64,000 nucleotides of DNA from Sclerotiophoma versabilis (GCA_012274445.1 JAAROD010000076.1:434001-498000), one strand, 5' to 3'; positions 1 to 13,391 are shown, counted from the stretch's first letter. A program made the numbers and translations. Notes: generated by a model not told the origin, from the sequence alone.

Positions 1-1962
1 AGACTTTGGAAGCTTAGCAGGTGGATGCTGAACGGAAGGGTCATAAGATACCGATTCATTGTTTAACTCGTCGTCGTCCTCGTTCTCATCGAGGGCGTTG
101 AGCGAGTTGATGGCATTCGCGCCACGGTAACCTTGCTTGAAGTTCTTCCTCCTCTTGCCCTCCTCTTCTTGTCTATGCACAGCATAACCAACATCAAACA
201 CCTCTCGGAGGTTTACCGCACCAGGCGAGCGGAAGTCCCTGCGAGCACCGGGAGACTCGAGATAGGCATATTGCTGCTGGAGCTTGGGGTCCATGCGAGA
301 TGCTGCAGGAGTAGCCAGAGGAGGAGCGTCCAGAGCAGAATATGTTGGCTCGTCCGCCTCGCGTATCCAGGGATGGTTGAGGAACTGGTTAATGTCGTAT
401 CGCTTCTCGGGGTCTACTGTCAGCAGATGAGATACCAAATCTTGCGCAGACTTGGAGATATCATCCCACCACGGTGACAAGAAGGTATATTGACCGCGAG
501 CGACCTTTTCCGTGAGAGTCTGGATGGACTCGTCGTAGAATGGCGGGAAACCACAAAGGAGCGTGTATAGAACGCAGCCCAACGCCCACATATCGACACT
601 CTTGGAGTAACGCTCATCCTTGACGATCTCAGGAGCAGTGTAGCCAACGGTACCACAAGGTGTCATGGTCTGGCTGTCCCAGATGACCTTACTTAACCCA
701 AAGTCAGCAATTTTGATGACACCAATACCTCCAGCACCTTTGCCCTTAACGAACTCGCCTTCGTCGGCCTTGTCCTCATCATCTGGGCCTCGGGGCTTGG
801 GGTTACGTGTAGGAATAAAAGGGGTGGGGTAGAACAGCAGATTCTCAGGCTTGATATCTCTGTCGCATGACGTCAGTAATCAGGAAGTGAGGATACATGA
901 TTGATAGGCTGCAAACCTGTGGACTACGCCTGCCTCCTCGTGCAGATACTGTAATGCCTTGGCAACTTGGATGATGGTGTGTCGTGACAGGTCCTCGGAG
1001 AAGTACGTCAGACGGACGATTTGGTGGAACAGTTCGCCACCGGGGCAGAGCTCGAGCACGATGTAGTAATATTGCCGGGACTCGGAAAAGTCGATCAGCT
1101 TGACAATATTGGGGTGGTCGAGTTGCCGCATAATCTGGACTTCTTTGAGGATGTTCGCTCTCTGTAGGACATTACGTCAGCGCCTGTGCTGTCATGTCGA
1201 ACCGGACAGGGGTGGGGTGAGAGGACAATGCTATCGAGTCGAGCATCGTATGTAGGGTAAAATCTCACATCGGCTGCTTTGGGTGTTTTAAAGTCCGGAT
1301 GCACATGCTTATCGCCCTAAACACGAGACATCGTGTTGGTAACGTCCAAAAAATCGCCGAAACTAACTCAAGTGCGATGCGGTAGGAGAGGAAGGGTGAC
1401 GACAGTAAGAAATGGGATGAATAGGGCAGGGTTGCTGGGTAATACTAACTTGCTGAGAGTTCATCTCGAACTTGCGGACGACCTTGATGGCAACCTCGCC
1501 CCACTGCCCGGTAGTATCTCGTGCTCGGTATACGTTACTGAAGGCGCCGTCGCCCATCTTTTCGAGAATCTGCCACCGTTCAAGACCAGGGTACTTAGGC
1601 AGCTTGCCCTTTGCCTCGCGTTCTTCTGCGACAATGCGCTCTAGTACCTCAGGGTCGACTCCCTTACCCTTGGCGGCGGCTTCCTGCTTCTGTTTCTGGT
1701 GTGCGGCTCGGTCTGCTGCAGCACCGGCCTGCGCGGCGATGTTGCGGTTGTCGCCTCCAGCAGCGACTGAGTAATCACCATGAGGGGCAGCAGCATGTTG
1801 CAGCGGCTTGTGGTCCATTGCCGGCTCTGAGATGCCATGGTGAACGGGTTCTGCTCGATGTTGCTGTGCGTGAACAGGCGAAACACTTGATGTTGGCTCG
1901 GCATTCTGGCGGGCCTGCTTGCCATGGCGCAAGAAGTTCTTAAAGTTCTGTATCGCAGCCAT
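1..1962 (-). CDS. Rck2/Srk1-type (CaMK/MAPKAPK-like) Ser/Thr kinase, 3' end outside window
   Basis: Exons read on the minus strand are 1962-1450, 1317-1270, 1161-917 and 859 to beyond base 1. All introns are GT-AG and the phases match. The start opens a basic N-terminus (MAAIQNFKNFLRHGKQAR), followed by an Ala/Gln-rich region and a kinase domain from about residue 155. Visible are the glycine loop GDGAFSNVY, VAIKVV with the ATP-binding Lys, HRDIKPENLLF, ADFGLSK, and a GTVGYTAPE segment. The first half of the kinase domain matches the stress-activated Rck2/Srk1 family, which acts downstream of Hog1-type MAP kinases to restrain translation and the cell cycle; this role is family knowledge. The catalytic domain appears complete, but the C-terminal tail is cut by the window edge. 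An acidic insert (residues DDEDKADEG) lies before the DFG segment. Confidence 0.9.
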
Positions 1963-4226
1963 GCTTAGTGGTTATTTGCAAAAGCGAAACGAAACTCTGT
2001 CCTCGTGATGTTGGCGGGGTAAATGAAGGCAGACTGTGGAGAGACTTGTGAAGAGCAGCCGCGTACGACTTCAGCTAGCAGCGCGTAGTGTGACGGGGGA
2101 ATTCGTAAAAAGGGATGGGGAAAGCATAGGAAAGACGACTGGCTAACAAGGACAGAGGTCATGCAGCGTGGATGCCAGAACAAGAGAGAGCGGAAGGTAT
2201 GACGCAGGTGCCGGTCCGTGCACACCCAAATGACGATGCATTCGACATCATCGCAAACAAGGCTCCCGCAGTTCGAATCAATACGCCAAACGATGCAAAG
2301 GAAATGAGCTTGTGGAAATCGCTGCATGCCGCGAGTAGAGCTGCAGTAGACGGAAAAAACTACCTTACCTCAATGACAGGCATCACTCTACCGCTGCGGC
2401 CAGCGGCTTTCGACGAGTTGTGCATTGGCAGGTACAAAACTGTACTCCACGAATTTCTGACTCTCGCGTTTGTTTCGGTACGCTTGCAGTGCTACAACGT
2501 GGGGCTTGTGACCGTCGAAGTGTGGAGGTATGACGCCGTATGAAATCGCAAGTCGTCTGGGAGATCTCGCAGATTTCCCTCTAGTGCGGTGCAAGGGTGT
2601 CCGGCTGAAGCTGGCTCACGATGAAGACGTCGTTTGAGACAGAAGATCAGTCTCCTGTTGTTCGTCTCTGCTTAGGGGCTCTGGCCTCTCGTGTAGGCTG
2701 GGTCAGCACGCTCGGCTGTCGAGGATCGGCGCTGAGAACGAAGATGTCAAAATAAGAAAGCGCAACAAATTCCGAAGTGCAAAAGTCGTAGAGATGCATG
2801 TTACACAAGAAAAGGTCCGTTGCATGTATATCTAGTTAGGTCTATTCGTCTGTTGAGGCGTCTCGGCGGCCAAAGGACGCACTACTCCGCGCGAACACTG
2901 CGTAACAGTGGGCTGGCCGCGGAATCTGCGGCATGGCAGTCCCAGATGATAGCCCTCGCGTCAAATTGGAAGCCTCATACTCCGACGGCTGGACCACTAA
3001 GGATTACAGTCGCTTGCCGCCACGCTGCGAAACGCCCTCATTACGCCTTGGAAGCATGCCGATGTGGGCTGTCGACATGCTCAATGGGCGTATTGCAGAT
3101 CAAGGCAGCACCCTCGTCTGCATCCGCCCTGGAACTGACCGCAATAACCCACTGCATGCCTGCACCCGTCCTCATGATACCAATCTTTAGATTTGCCCAA
3201 ACCTTCAACTTTCTCAAATGCAGGGTCTGACTAGCACAGCTGTTAGTGTGGATGCTCCTTACGTCACCGATGATGATCCTGGTGCCATTCTGAAACAAAC
3301 GCATTCGTCCAGCTACAGTTTCTATTGAACAACACCAAAACCCTGTGCGCATCATTTTTGAGCCACGAGACAGACTATAAACCTCGGCTTGCGTAGTTGC
3401 TGTGCATACTGTCTGTCCATTGCGTCTCCTCGGGCACGCCAGTTCTAGTGGACGCATTGCATCTGGAGCCTGCAATCGTTCATCATGACTGACTGCAGGG
3501 TAATGCAGGGTAAGCCAAGTGGGGTGCAAATATTGGAACTTCCTGATGACATCGTCTCTGAAGAGATTACCAACTGCACCATACCTTAGTTTCCCATGGG
3601 GCCAAATCTTAAGTCTACCGACTTCGTTGAGGCTCTGACAAGCCGTGAGAAAGGGTCTCGAGCAGCCACACCTTGCTGCTGAGTACTAAAAGCAGGAAAC
3701 GAGGCTGCAAGCTCGGGAACCGGAGCTTCAGCCTGCCGCCAACCACGTGATTCGGACGCTTCCAGATTCCAATGCCTGTGACTCTAACTTCCCCAGATTA
3801 CTGTAAGGATTACGCGGCATCGGTCACTCTTCTCCACAATAACATCAGGAGGTATCGTCTTGCACCGGAGAAACGACTTGTGGCGTGCACCACTAAGACA
3901 ATCAGCGAAATTTCGAAGATTCGCTTCCAATGCGCTTCCATACTCCATGTTGCTATGGACTTGCGTCTCCTCCTAACAAGTAGTACGAAACCCACTATAC
4001 CAAGCACATGTACTCATAAAACGTGTACTGATGGCAGTAACAGAGCCTAGTAGATTGAAGAATTCTGCTTTGACTTGTCGGATATTACGTCCGCTCACAA
4101 AGATTGACATGTTCTTAACTCTGACTACTGCCGTGGTAGGCCGGCCAACCAACCAACTCTGTCTTGAAACAATGAGCAAATATGTCGCATTCTGTGTTCT
4201 TGCACCAGCTGTGGCGCTCTACCTAC
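1963..4226. other. Gene-poor interval upstream of the kinase
   Basis: No gene could be supported here. The part next to 1963 should hold the kinase promoter and 5' UTR. Several short ORFs exist on both strands (for example 2172-2543 and 3041-3529), but none gives a recognisable domain, signal peptide or coherent exon chain. I saw no repeat or mobile-element protein. Confidence 0.5.
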
Positions 4227-5580
4227 TCAGTCCGGACCTACGTCCAAGTCGAGCTTTGTCAGCTGGGCCGAGAGCGTCAATTGTTCATACTCGCCTGCCG
4301 ACCCTTCCTTGAGATTATTCTTCGATCTAAGGCTTATAGGAACAACTGTGTATCTCATGATAGTGTCCTCCTTCATGATTGATCCATTGGTAAGATGTCT
4401 CGTGGCATAAGACGGTAGCTGAAGGCCTCGCCGCTCCACTGCCGACTGAATGGAGACCATGATGTCGCGCGCAAGCGGAAAGCGCTCACTCAGTTCGTCG
4501 AGACCTTGACAAGCTTTTGTGAATGTGTCCATTTGCATATATACGGATTCGATGTCAAATAAAACGCGGAAGGCGCATATGGAACACAACTGAATACACC
4601 AAAACTCATGGTGGAGTGTATACAGAGCCCGGAAGGTCCAGAGCTTCGACATGATGCTGTTTGCATGGTAGTAGGAGGCTGCTCTTGCATCCATCGATCC
4701 AAGATGCCTCTCAGGCATTGCATCAAAGGGACTGAGTAGGCTAATCAATACAACATCAAAGTTAATCCTATGACAAGTCAGCCAGAATAACACAGAGGAC
4801 ACTGGCGGGGTATGTCTTAGACTTACTGTAGCAATATTGCTGCAGGATGCACCGCATCCTCTGGCCGTAGGCGTTAAGGGAGAGAGTGTTTCAAGTCGAT
4901 GAGTCTTTTGTATAATCTTTGGGCTCTTGTTGGGTTCTCATGCGGTGCAGCTTCTCCTTCGCAAGGACTCAGGAATTCTAGGACCTCCTCAACAATTTCG
5001 GCGAGGTTGCATTCTGCATCAAAGATTTCTCGCTTCATCGATATCTGGCTGTACGGGAAAGCAGATATGCAAACCACCAATAGTCCGGCGTGTCCTTTCG
5101 GGAAGGCAGTGACGTTTCCTCGTTTTGCCACAGCTTTGGACAACGGGGCTTCTTGATCACCTTGCGACGACGATAGCTGTGTACCGTCTTCCTAGGAGTT
5201 TTGTTAACTTTGTCACAGTCAGAGCTTGATACATTTGGCCGTACCATTCGAATACGTAGAAACCCCAATGTATCCAAGACAGACCTTGCTTGAGTTCAAG
5301 TTCGTTGAAATTCTCTGTAGAAGTGTCGTCATGATGTAGCCATGCGTCCCACTTAAGCTTCTCGTAAGCGCGATAGAAGCAGTCGCCATAGTGAAGTAGT
5401 TTTGAAAGCTTGCCCAGATTTCCCTCATAGATGTACAATGCAGCGAGGCCTTGGGCTACAGGCAGGGAATCATGATCCTCTTCAGTAACAAGAAGTCGTT
5501 CTGCTTCCCTCGCGAAAGCAGCACCTCTAGTGAAGGGCTCACTGAGCCCGTCAAAAGTTGCTTCATGTGTTGTATACAGC
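4227..5580 (-). pseudogene. Decayed fungal Zn-cluster-type transcription factor (middle and C-terminal regions)
   Basis: Reading the minus strand from about 5580, one finds the regulatory middle-homology style of fungal Zn2Cys6 proteins: FAREAERLLVTEE, then SLPVAQGLAALYIYEG and GLSWIHWGFYVFEWYGQM. A likely 40-bp intron follows, then DTPDYWWFAY, then MKREIFDAECNLAEIVEEV, and finally a long C-terminal part beginning NFDVVLISLLSPFDAMP. The frame changes at about 5040-5060, between DYWWFAY and MKREIF. A TAA at 4874-4876 interrupts an otherwise good match (LKHSLP, stop, RLRPEDAVHPAAILL). The intron right after that segment still has GTAAGT and TAG ends. No zinc-cluster exon was found between 5580 and 7021, so the 5' part is probably lost. 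Family assignment is by recall of the domain style, not a search. Confidence 0.7.
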
Positions 5581-7021
5581 TGTCATGATTCTCAGCATAA
5601 ATCAGACACTTTCTTGGTGAGAATTTCTTACACAATTGAATCGATGCTTCTCTGCATCCTTCACCAAGCTGATGTAAGGTTCCGCGGAGTGCTGAACCTC
5701 GTCAAACAAGCTCATTGAGCAGCATTAAAAGTGTTTTGGGCTCACACAGAGCGTTAGGGTAAGTTGGTGATGCCTGAAAATTCTCTCCAGTCCCTCCAGC
5801 AACACAGAAGAGGTGAGATCCCGACGCACTGGAAGTGTTAGGGTGGTATTCGAGGTCTGCGGGCTAAAAGCTTGAATCACCACGCTTATTCTGCTGCTGC
5901 ACCACCTCACGTCCTTACAGCCTGCAAGGATGTGGCCATGCCTGTAGGTGTGTTCCAATCACACCAAATCATCATGACTTATGGCGTGAGCCTGGCCGAA
6001 AATCTGCAAAGCCACGACACCAGGATCGTAGCACATCGACCTGGCGGAGGTCAGTACATGTAGGTTCACGTCCCAGTGATCTCTCTAGATTCTTCTCAGA
6101 TTAGCCAGAAGTCGAACGAGAGACACCATCTGCCTCCTCTGGTGTTAGCCATTCTTCACACTAGAAAGCTTAATCAACATTGGATATCTCGAGCCTCTGC
6201 TACTCACATCACTGTCCCGTGGTAATGTGAGCATCTCCAGCGCCAGCATGACTGACCCAACTCTCATCTCACCAAATTGGGTAACGCACTCCATGGACCA
6301 TAAGATCGCGATTGCTATGATCAAGTGCGGCTGTAAATTCTTCGATACCTCCGCCATAATCGACGATTCTCATCAGCGAAAAACTTCTATTACGCCAGGA
6401 TCTTCCCATTGGGTCGACGGAAGAAAGACTATTGGGGCGCTTGCAGAAAAACGGTGGTCTCAATTGACATGCGAGCTGTACATGTAATGTGAGCGGAGTG
6501 GATGAAGAAATGGCAGGTCTTGACCTGAAAGCCATGGTGATTGGAGTGATAGGCTCAAGGGTACTGGACGCAAGTGCATTCCTATTGTTATCTCCTGGAA
6601 ATCCACAGCTGACTGTATATGCTTTAACTGAGAACGTTGCTGTGGACATCTTCGCCGGAAGAGTAAGCTTTGGATAAGTTGAGTCAGCAGTCGCCGTATG
6701 GTGCTGTACAAATCTTCAGGCTGGAGCGACAATACAAAAAAGATCAGCCTGAGGATCCAATTGGCCGAAACAGTCGCGTTAAGTATAACGATCCTGATCA
6801 GATATTGTAGGGTAAGGGAATTGTTCTTTTCATGTGAGATTTGTGTTAACCTGTTTAGGTCTAGTACCCTTAATCCTCGCAAGCTGCACCATCTTCGGCT
6901 GACAACGCAACCTGGACAGAGTCAGCTTCAAGTACCTTACCACGAGTCGTAGCAACAGCAGCGACATTAGTGAGCTCATGTTTGTATTCTTGAATGCAAT
7001 GGACATCTCATCAATAGCATC
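5581..7021. other. Interval between decayed and intact regulators
   Basis: No gene supported. ORFs such as 6269-6649 (minus), 6460-6882 (minus) and 6227-6487 (plus) overlap each other in different frames and show no family signature. The 3' end of the interval must contain the promoter of the gene starting at 7022. The missing N-terminus of the neighbouring decayed regulator was looked for here and not found. Confidence 0.4.
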
Positions 7022-9632
7022 ATGACGCAGACGGGCAAATGCGACACCTGCAGACAGCGCAAAGTCAAGGTGAGCTTGCCTACACCCTTCCGCGCCCGTG
7101 CGCCTCAGCACTTTGAGCCGCTCGCAAGAACAGCGATACACCATCTTACAATGCAGAGCATTAACAATAGCAGTGCGATGAAGAGAAGCCCAAGTGTGGC
7201 GCGTGTCGCAAAAAAGACCGGCTATGTGCATACACGTACGGAAAGGCATCCGCCTTTGTGGTACAAGACCCGAATCAACTAACGAAACATGGCAAATCGA
7301 AAGTTGCGCCCGTTGTATACACGCTGGATTCCCCTAAAGATATCAGGAGCCCTGATGGTCCTACATCACTAGCGTTCAGGGTAAGCATGCAAAGAAAGGC
7401 AGAGTCTGGCAGCGGCACGTTCCAGACTCTCGCCCCGGTGTCCGTGGCCAAGACTCGTCCTTCGAAGAAAGCTGCAGTGCACAGAAGAAAAGCATTGAAC
7501 GCGCATCTTCGACAACTACAGCTGGAGGCTTCTTTGTCCTTGGTCAGACCCTCATCCGCGGAGAGCGCACTAATATCAAGATGGGTTGACATACTTGGCT
7601 CGGCCCCAGCGAACAGCAGGCCCTTGTCTATCCTGGGGACTTGGATCCAGTCTATACCTTCACGAATAGGCTCAAACCCAATGCTTGATCTCGCCGTTGA
7701 GTTTCTCGTCAATAGTCACGCTGTCTACTGGGACGATAGCTATTCGAAGCGACAGACTGCTAGCGCTACAAAATCGAAAGCCTTGAAAGAATTACAATTG
7801 GCTATATCGAAAAGCCAGACTCGCAACACGTACGAAGTGGTTCTAGCAACCAAAATGCACTACGCTGCCGAGGTGAGACCAATGCGAAGAAGATTATCTG
7901 AATCTATTGCTGATTCCTTCAGACACTCTTGGGCGTAGATACAATGTATCATGCAATCCATGCTTTCGGTCTCGCCGAGCTACTCAAAGCTGGGGGTGTC
8001 GCAAACGTTGACGATGACCACTACTGGAACTTGATCGACAACACGTACATTGATGACGTGAGTTCCTCCACAAGGCTTCGACCCTGCATCTAATATTGCT
8101 AGGTCAATGAAGCAATGCTTGCTGGAAGAGCATCGGTGTACGACAATGACTTTTATCTGTCAGCGACCTATCCTCCTTCTCTGGCACCAAACCTTGTACA
8201 ACTCACCTCATCGCAACGAGCGTCCATGTCCATCATGCATGTCTTCGTGCAATGCCCACGATTGAACTGCCTAGTTCGTTATGCCACCATGCATCCAGAA
8301 GACCCCGAGGCTCTTGCCGCTGCTGTTACTCTGACAGAGTATATGTGGCAGATTGATCTGCCTGCACACGTTGCCGAACTCATGGAGACCGCTGTCACTA
8401 TGATAAGTGCCCCGCCGTCCTGGTACATGGCGGATATACTGACTGAGACGTTGCGTTTCGACTCTGTTCAAAGCATGATTCTCTGCACTCGATACTGGAT
8501 GCTGCAGAATGTACTTTGTGGACTCACCGATACACTGCAACGATACTTCCCTGTTGAGACGGGTCTATCGCTACTTCCACAACGGTCTCTTGTGCGTCAC
8601 TTCGATACTGATGCTGGCATACGTCTTGCAGAGTCACTCTTGTGGGCCGAATCGGTTTCTCAGAAACTCCCGCTGGTCCCCTTGCGACTTCACACCCCAC
8701 TCCAGATATCCATCGGGCCGTGGCATCGCATCATTCGGGGAATGAATGCGGATCTTGGTCCCGATTTTATATTCGATGCTGACACGGATCAAAAAGCCTC
8801 CATTGATTTGGACCGAGCTGTGCGGATGAAGACATGGTTGATAGATGAGTGTAACCGTATCCATGAGCAGTGGGATGTAAGCACTGTAGATGAGAAGTCG
8901 TTATGTGAGGCCCTGGACTCCATGGCGGGCGAACGGATTCCAGACTGGTTACCTACAAGGGTACGCTTTGAGGCTGAAAATGGGGAAATGGTCATTAAGC
9001 TCGAATATGAGAAGCCAGCTAGCAACTGCCAGAGCAACTTGAGTTTTGCTGGTAGCAAAGCAGTCTCGCATAGACCTGGACTTCGCATGGTCGACAACAG
9101 CTTGTCAAGTACGGCTTTGCAAGGAGTCCAAGATAACGCCAACGACCTAAAAACCTTTTCCAGATCCACAAGTGTAGAGGGATTCGAGAGCTCTGGGAAT
9201 GCAGAATCCCTACCGCCTGGTCAAGCTGACTTGCTCTTCCAATCTGGGCGGAACCTTTGTTCGACATCTGGATGGTGGCCCACTTCGGAGTCTTCGGCTT
9301 CGGGACCTCATGGATTGTCCACATACGCGGAAGTGGATAAAACCTTCGGACCTTGCACGGCATCAAGCTGGTGGCCTCAAACGCCAAATTCTTCCGTCTT
9401 ATTGCTGGACAGCACGCATAAAACATCTGCTTTTCAAACCAAGGCGAAGCAAACGAACACGAAGATCTCTGTTAGATTCGACAATGAAAAAGTCAACGGA
9501 TGCATGTCACCAGCTTGGGGTAATACAAGCAGGTCTGCAAAGTCTTCGGCCCCTTCTGAGAGCAGGAGTGCTGCGAAATCTACATCGCCGGAGAGGTCCG
9601 CCGGCGCGAAGACTTCCTCTAAGCAATGGTAA
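7022..9632 (+). CDS. Zn2Cys6 (Gal4-type) transcription factor
   Basis: Four exons: 7022-7069, 7174-7872, 7923-8057 and 8103-9632, giving about 803 aa. The first intron splits the zinc cluster. Exon 1 ends at CDTCRQRKVK and exon 2 opens with CDEEKPKCGACRKKDRLC, so the joined motif is CX2CX6CX6CX2CX6C at residues 7-34. Downstream is a fungal-specific middle region (ESALISRWVDILGS, then ARVNEAM-type helices) and a Ser-rich tail ending in basic/Ser residues. Such proteins bind CGG triplets in the nucleus; the target genes cannot be read from sequence. The start is fixed by the short exon just before the first Cys, which is usual in this family. All introns are 45-105 bp with GT-AG ends and phases agree throughout. 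Confidence 0.88.
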
Positions 9633-11416
9633 TGCAGCAGTCGTACCGCGCATAGCCGGTAATTGAAGTGTCCCTCGAAACGAAGTGAAATAGGAAGGTG
9701 AATGAATAGTATTTGGACGTTGGATTGTACCCTCACTTGAGGCCTATCTTCATGCGGAGGTAGCATTATTGAATGGATGCAGTTGAAAGTTAGTTGACGC
9801 CACGCTTGCCACAGATATCAATGAGGAGCAGTGACTCAGTCGGGTGCTTCCGTGTCTTTCAGGAAGGTGGTTGCAACAGAACTCAGGGCCACTATCTTTC
9901 ACTGTGCTGCATCGTTGCCACATGATCTTATTAAGACCCGGGAGGCTTCATCAGGCGGGACGGCACGCATGTCATCGGATACTTTAGCCACACATGTGTG
10001 GAGATATCGGTTGCAGCTGACTGTATTGGCCAGTCCGGCTCTTCTCTGCTCCATAGCGTCCAGACCCTAGTGCCGTATATCCAGTCGTTGAATGCGGCGG
10101 GCCTACTCTCGTCAGGTGTTCGGAGAGGGTGCAAAGGCAAGTTTGCACACTGTCTCAGTTGATACACACACAAATCTCTTGGATGCGGAACGATAGGTTT
10201 GACTATGGCGGGGTAGAGATCAACGCATCATGTTCATGTGTGAGGGAGGCAAAGACTGATAGAACGATATGGAACGCCAGATACAGCTCTACAAGGATAT
10301 AGACTAATTTCACAGCATGCGAGCGCGTGAAGCTTGATCAAACGAAGTCTCGATGCCAATCTGCACAATCAAGGGTCATGACGCTAACACGACTTGGCAC
10401 GCGTTTCCACCTTTCCCCCTCTGTGCTCTCTACTTAACGGTACTGCACACTCTCAACCACACACTCAGGTCCCATCTCCACAATTCTCCATCGTTGTGCA
10501 TGTCGCATCCCCAATTTGCTCACCTAAGCGCCGTTGTTTCGCGCCTAAGTAGCTCGCAATTACGTTTTCTCGGAGCGGATCGCAAATTCCGCTAGGACCG
10601 GAGGGGCAGGTGAACGGAGCGCCCAGACTGACCGTCGACTATGGTGCGTCTACGATGGCAAGACATGTTTGCGCTCACGAGATGTGCTCATGCTTCGCCC
10701 TGCAGCTCGCAGCTCGTATCCACCGGGTACCTGCAGTGGCTGTACGCTCGGTGCTTATCATCGACACCCCTGGATGACAAGAGTTCGCCGTTTTCGAGAC
10801 GTTGTGATGCTTAGCCACGCGCCAGTATCATTACAAAGTCAGATATGTTTGGTTCTCAGTATTTTATACAATAAACAAATCTACACCAGCGCGTCTCTCA
10901 GCAGTGACATCTCAGGGATGCCGGGTTCAAGGCTGCCGATACCGCCTAATCTCCCCTGTCGCTCAACACCCTCACGAATAGGATGCAACTCTGCGCTCAG
11001 CCTCAAACGGAAGGTCAACGTTCTATCTACTTGGCAAATGTAGATCGCTTATAGTGCCCAGGAAGTATGAGCATGGGGTGAACATGGGTTCAAGATCTCC
11101 AGCATGGCAGCTTCCTTTTTCAACTAGTTGCCAAGAGCGCGACTACCTCGTGAAGGACGACAATGCTATGGAGTCCTGTAATGGGAGTCTGTAAGACCGT
11201 AAGCTGCAATGCGAAGTAGCCCGCGGGATCACGCTACCACATTGCTATGCCTTTTCCTACGTTCGAGGAATACAGGGGCCATTTCCCGGGATTGTGGTCG
11301 GTCTGAGCTCGTGCGGAGGCAATATGAAGTTGTATAAGTAGTAGGCACACGATCGACAAAGAGAGATCAACCTCAGTCGTTCACTCTGCTCTCATTCTAA
11401 GTCCTTCGTTCCCAAC
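9633..11416. other. Intergenic region upstream of the fungalysin gene
   Basis: About 1.8 kb without a supportable gene. The short ORFs here (for example 10669-11043) have no recognisable content. A pyrimidine-rich stretch near 10400-10500 resembles a fungal promoter or UTR but leads to no gene I can identify. The last 100 bases form the promoter of the protease gene. Confidence 0.45.
11333..11338 (+). promoter_or_regulatory. TATA-like box of the fungalysin gene
   Basis: TATAAG lies 84 bases before the ATG at 11417. It is followed by a C/T-rich leader, as in highly expressed fungal secreted-enzyme genes. Assignment rests on position and motif only. Confidence 0.45.
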
Positions 11417-13391
11417 ATGCGTTCTGCTCTCATCGCCACTTTGGCCTCCGTGGCTGCCGTGGGTGTCTATGCCCACCCCCACACTCGCAACTCAGCCTCG
11501 CTCTCGCGACGTGCTATTGACTTGGACAAGTTCCGTATGGTCATCAAGACGGAGTATAAGAACGCCACTGAGGTCGATGCCGACCCTACAATCCCTACAT
11601 TGAGGGCTCGTGCTACCCCTGAGGAGACCGCTACCGAGCTTGTTGCTGCTCAGGCTCCGGATGCTGAGTTCCGCCTGTCCACCGACCACTACACGGGCAA
11701 GAACGGTGTTGCTCACTTCTACTTCAAGCAGACCGCCAATGGTCTTGACATTGACAACGCTGATTTTAATGTCAACGTATGTTCTGACTCATCTCAAACT
11801 TTGAACCAAAGCTAATCCAGAGTAGATCGGAAAGGACGGCAAGGTCTTCTCTTTCGGTAACTCCTTTTATAAGGGCAAAGTACCTGCCCTGCCAACTACC
11901 AAGCTTGGCAAGCGTGCTACCACTGACCCAGCAGACTCGCTCAAGGCTGCTGTGAATACTCTTGGACTTCCCGTTGAGGCTGGCTCTGCCACTGCTGAGC
12001 CCAAGGCCGAGAAGGAGACTTACGCTATCAAGAACACCAGCGGAAGCTTGAACGAGCCTGAGGCCAAGCTTGTGTACCTCATTGACGCCAACGGTGAGCT
12101 CAAGTTGACCTGGAGGGTTGAGACCGACATTGCCAGCAACTGGCTCCTGACCTACGTCGATGCTACCACTGGAAAGGACGTTCACGCGGTTGTCGACTAC
12201 TCGGCAGACGACAGCTACCAGGTCTACCCGTGGGGTATTAACGACCCTACTGAGGGATCTCGTGTCTATGAGGAGGACCCCTTCGACTCTTACGCTAGCA
12301 AGTTTGGCTGGCACTCGGACGGCACTGATTGGTTCAAGACAACCCGTGGTAACAACGGTGTTGCTCAGACCAACTGGGAGAACGACCTTACGTACGATGC
12401 CCTCCTGAACAACTCTCGCCCCGTCGCTCGTGACCTCAAGTTCCACTACCCATTGAACCTGAACGCGACCGACTACAAGACATACGCCAATGCCTCAGTA
12501 ACCCAACTGTTCTACACTTCCAACAAGTTCCACGACCTGCTTTACCAGCTCGGTTTTGACGAGCGCGCGGGTAACTTCCAGGCGAACAACAACGGCGCTG
12601 GCGGTGTCGGCAACGACTACGTCTTCCTGAACGCCCAGGATGGCTCTGGCACTAACAACGCCAACTTCGCTACCCCTCCTGATGGCCAGCCCGGCCGCAT
12701 GAGGATGTACATCTGGGCCAACACCCAGCCTGTACGCGACTGCTCCTTCGAGGCTGGTGTCGTCATCCACGAGTACACCCACGGCCTGTCCAACCGTCTC
12801 ACCGGTGGCCCCAGGAACTCCGGATGTCTGAACTTGCTCGAAGCTGGTGGTATGGGTGAGGGCTGGAGTGACTTCTACGCGACGGCAATCCGCCTCAAGC
12901 CCAGCGACACCCGCAAGAAGGACTACAGTATGGGTGCTTGGGTCAACGGTAACGTGCAGGGTATCCGTAACTACCTCTACTCGACCAGCATGACGATCAA
13001 CCCGCAGACGTACAAGAGCGTCGAGCTGTACAACCGCGTCCACCCCATCGGCAACATCTGGGCCTCAATGCTGTACGAAGTCCTGTGGAACCTGATCGAC
13101 AAGCACGGCAAGAACGACAACGGCACACCTGACTTCGACGCCAACGGTGTTCCTACCGATGGCAAGTACCTTGCCATGAAGCTTGTTCTTGACGGTATGG
13201 CGCTCCAGCCTTGCAACCCCAACTTCGTTCAGGCCCGTGATGCCATCATCGATGCTGACTGGGCGCTGACTGGCGGTGCCAACGCTTGTGAGATCTGGAC
13301 TGCGTTTGCTAAGCGTGGTCTGGGTGAGGGCGCGAGGTACCAGTCTACTGGCCGTCTGGACAGCTTCAAGATCCCCAACGATGCTTGCTAG
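11417..13391 (+). CDS. Fungalysin, secreted M36 zinc metalloprotease
   Basis: Two exons, 11417-11776 and 11826-13391, give about 641 aa, the normal size for this family. A signal peptide covers roughly residues 1-19 (MRSALIATLASVAAVGVYA). A long fungalysin/thermolysin-type propeptide follows, then the catalytic domain. The zinc site HEYTH is at about residues 435-439 in VVIHEYTHGLSNRLTGG, and the third ligand Glu is in GGMGEGWSDFYA. The enzyme is made as a zymogen, secreted and self-processed, and degrades extracellular protein. Some plant-pathogen homologues cut host chitinases (family knowledge). The single intron is GTATGT...TAG; its acceptor is set by phase and by the sense of VNVNIGKDGKV. 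G/C-ending codons dominate, as in highly expressed genes. Confidence 0.95.

Noticed and set aside
2172..2543. Plus-strand ORF of 123 codons upstream of the kinase
   Set aside because: It lies in the likely kinase 5' UTR/promoter, on the opposite strand, with no homology I recognise.
3041..3529. Minus-strand ORF of 162 codons
   Set aside because: It overlaps two plus-strand frames; composition and motifs do not suggest a protein.
11772..12446. Minus-strand ORF of 224 codons over the fungalysin gene
   Set aside because: It is the antisense shadow of a codon-biased gene; the plus strand encodes an unmistakable M36 protease.
12495..13043. Minus-strand ORF of 182 codons
   Set aside because: It is antisense to the fungalysin catalytic domain and has a Val/Asp-rich composition typical of such shadows.
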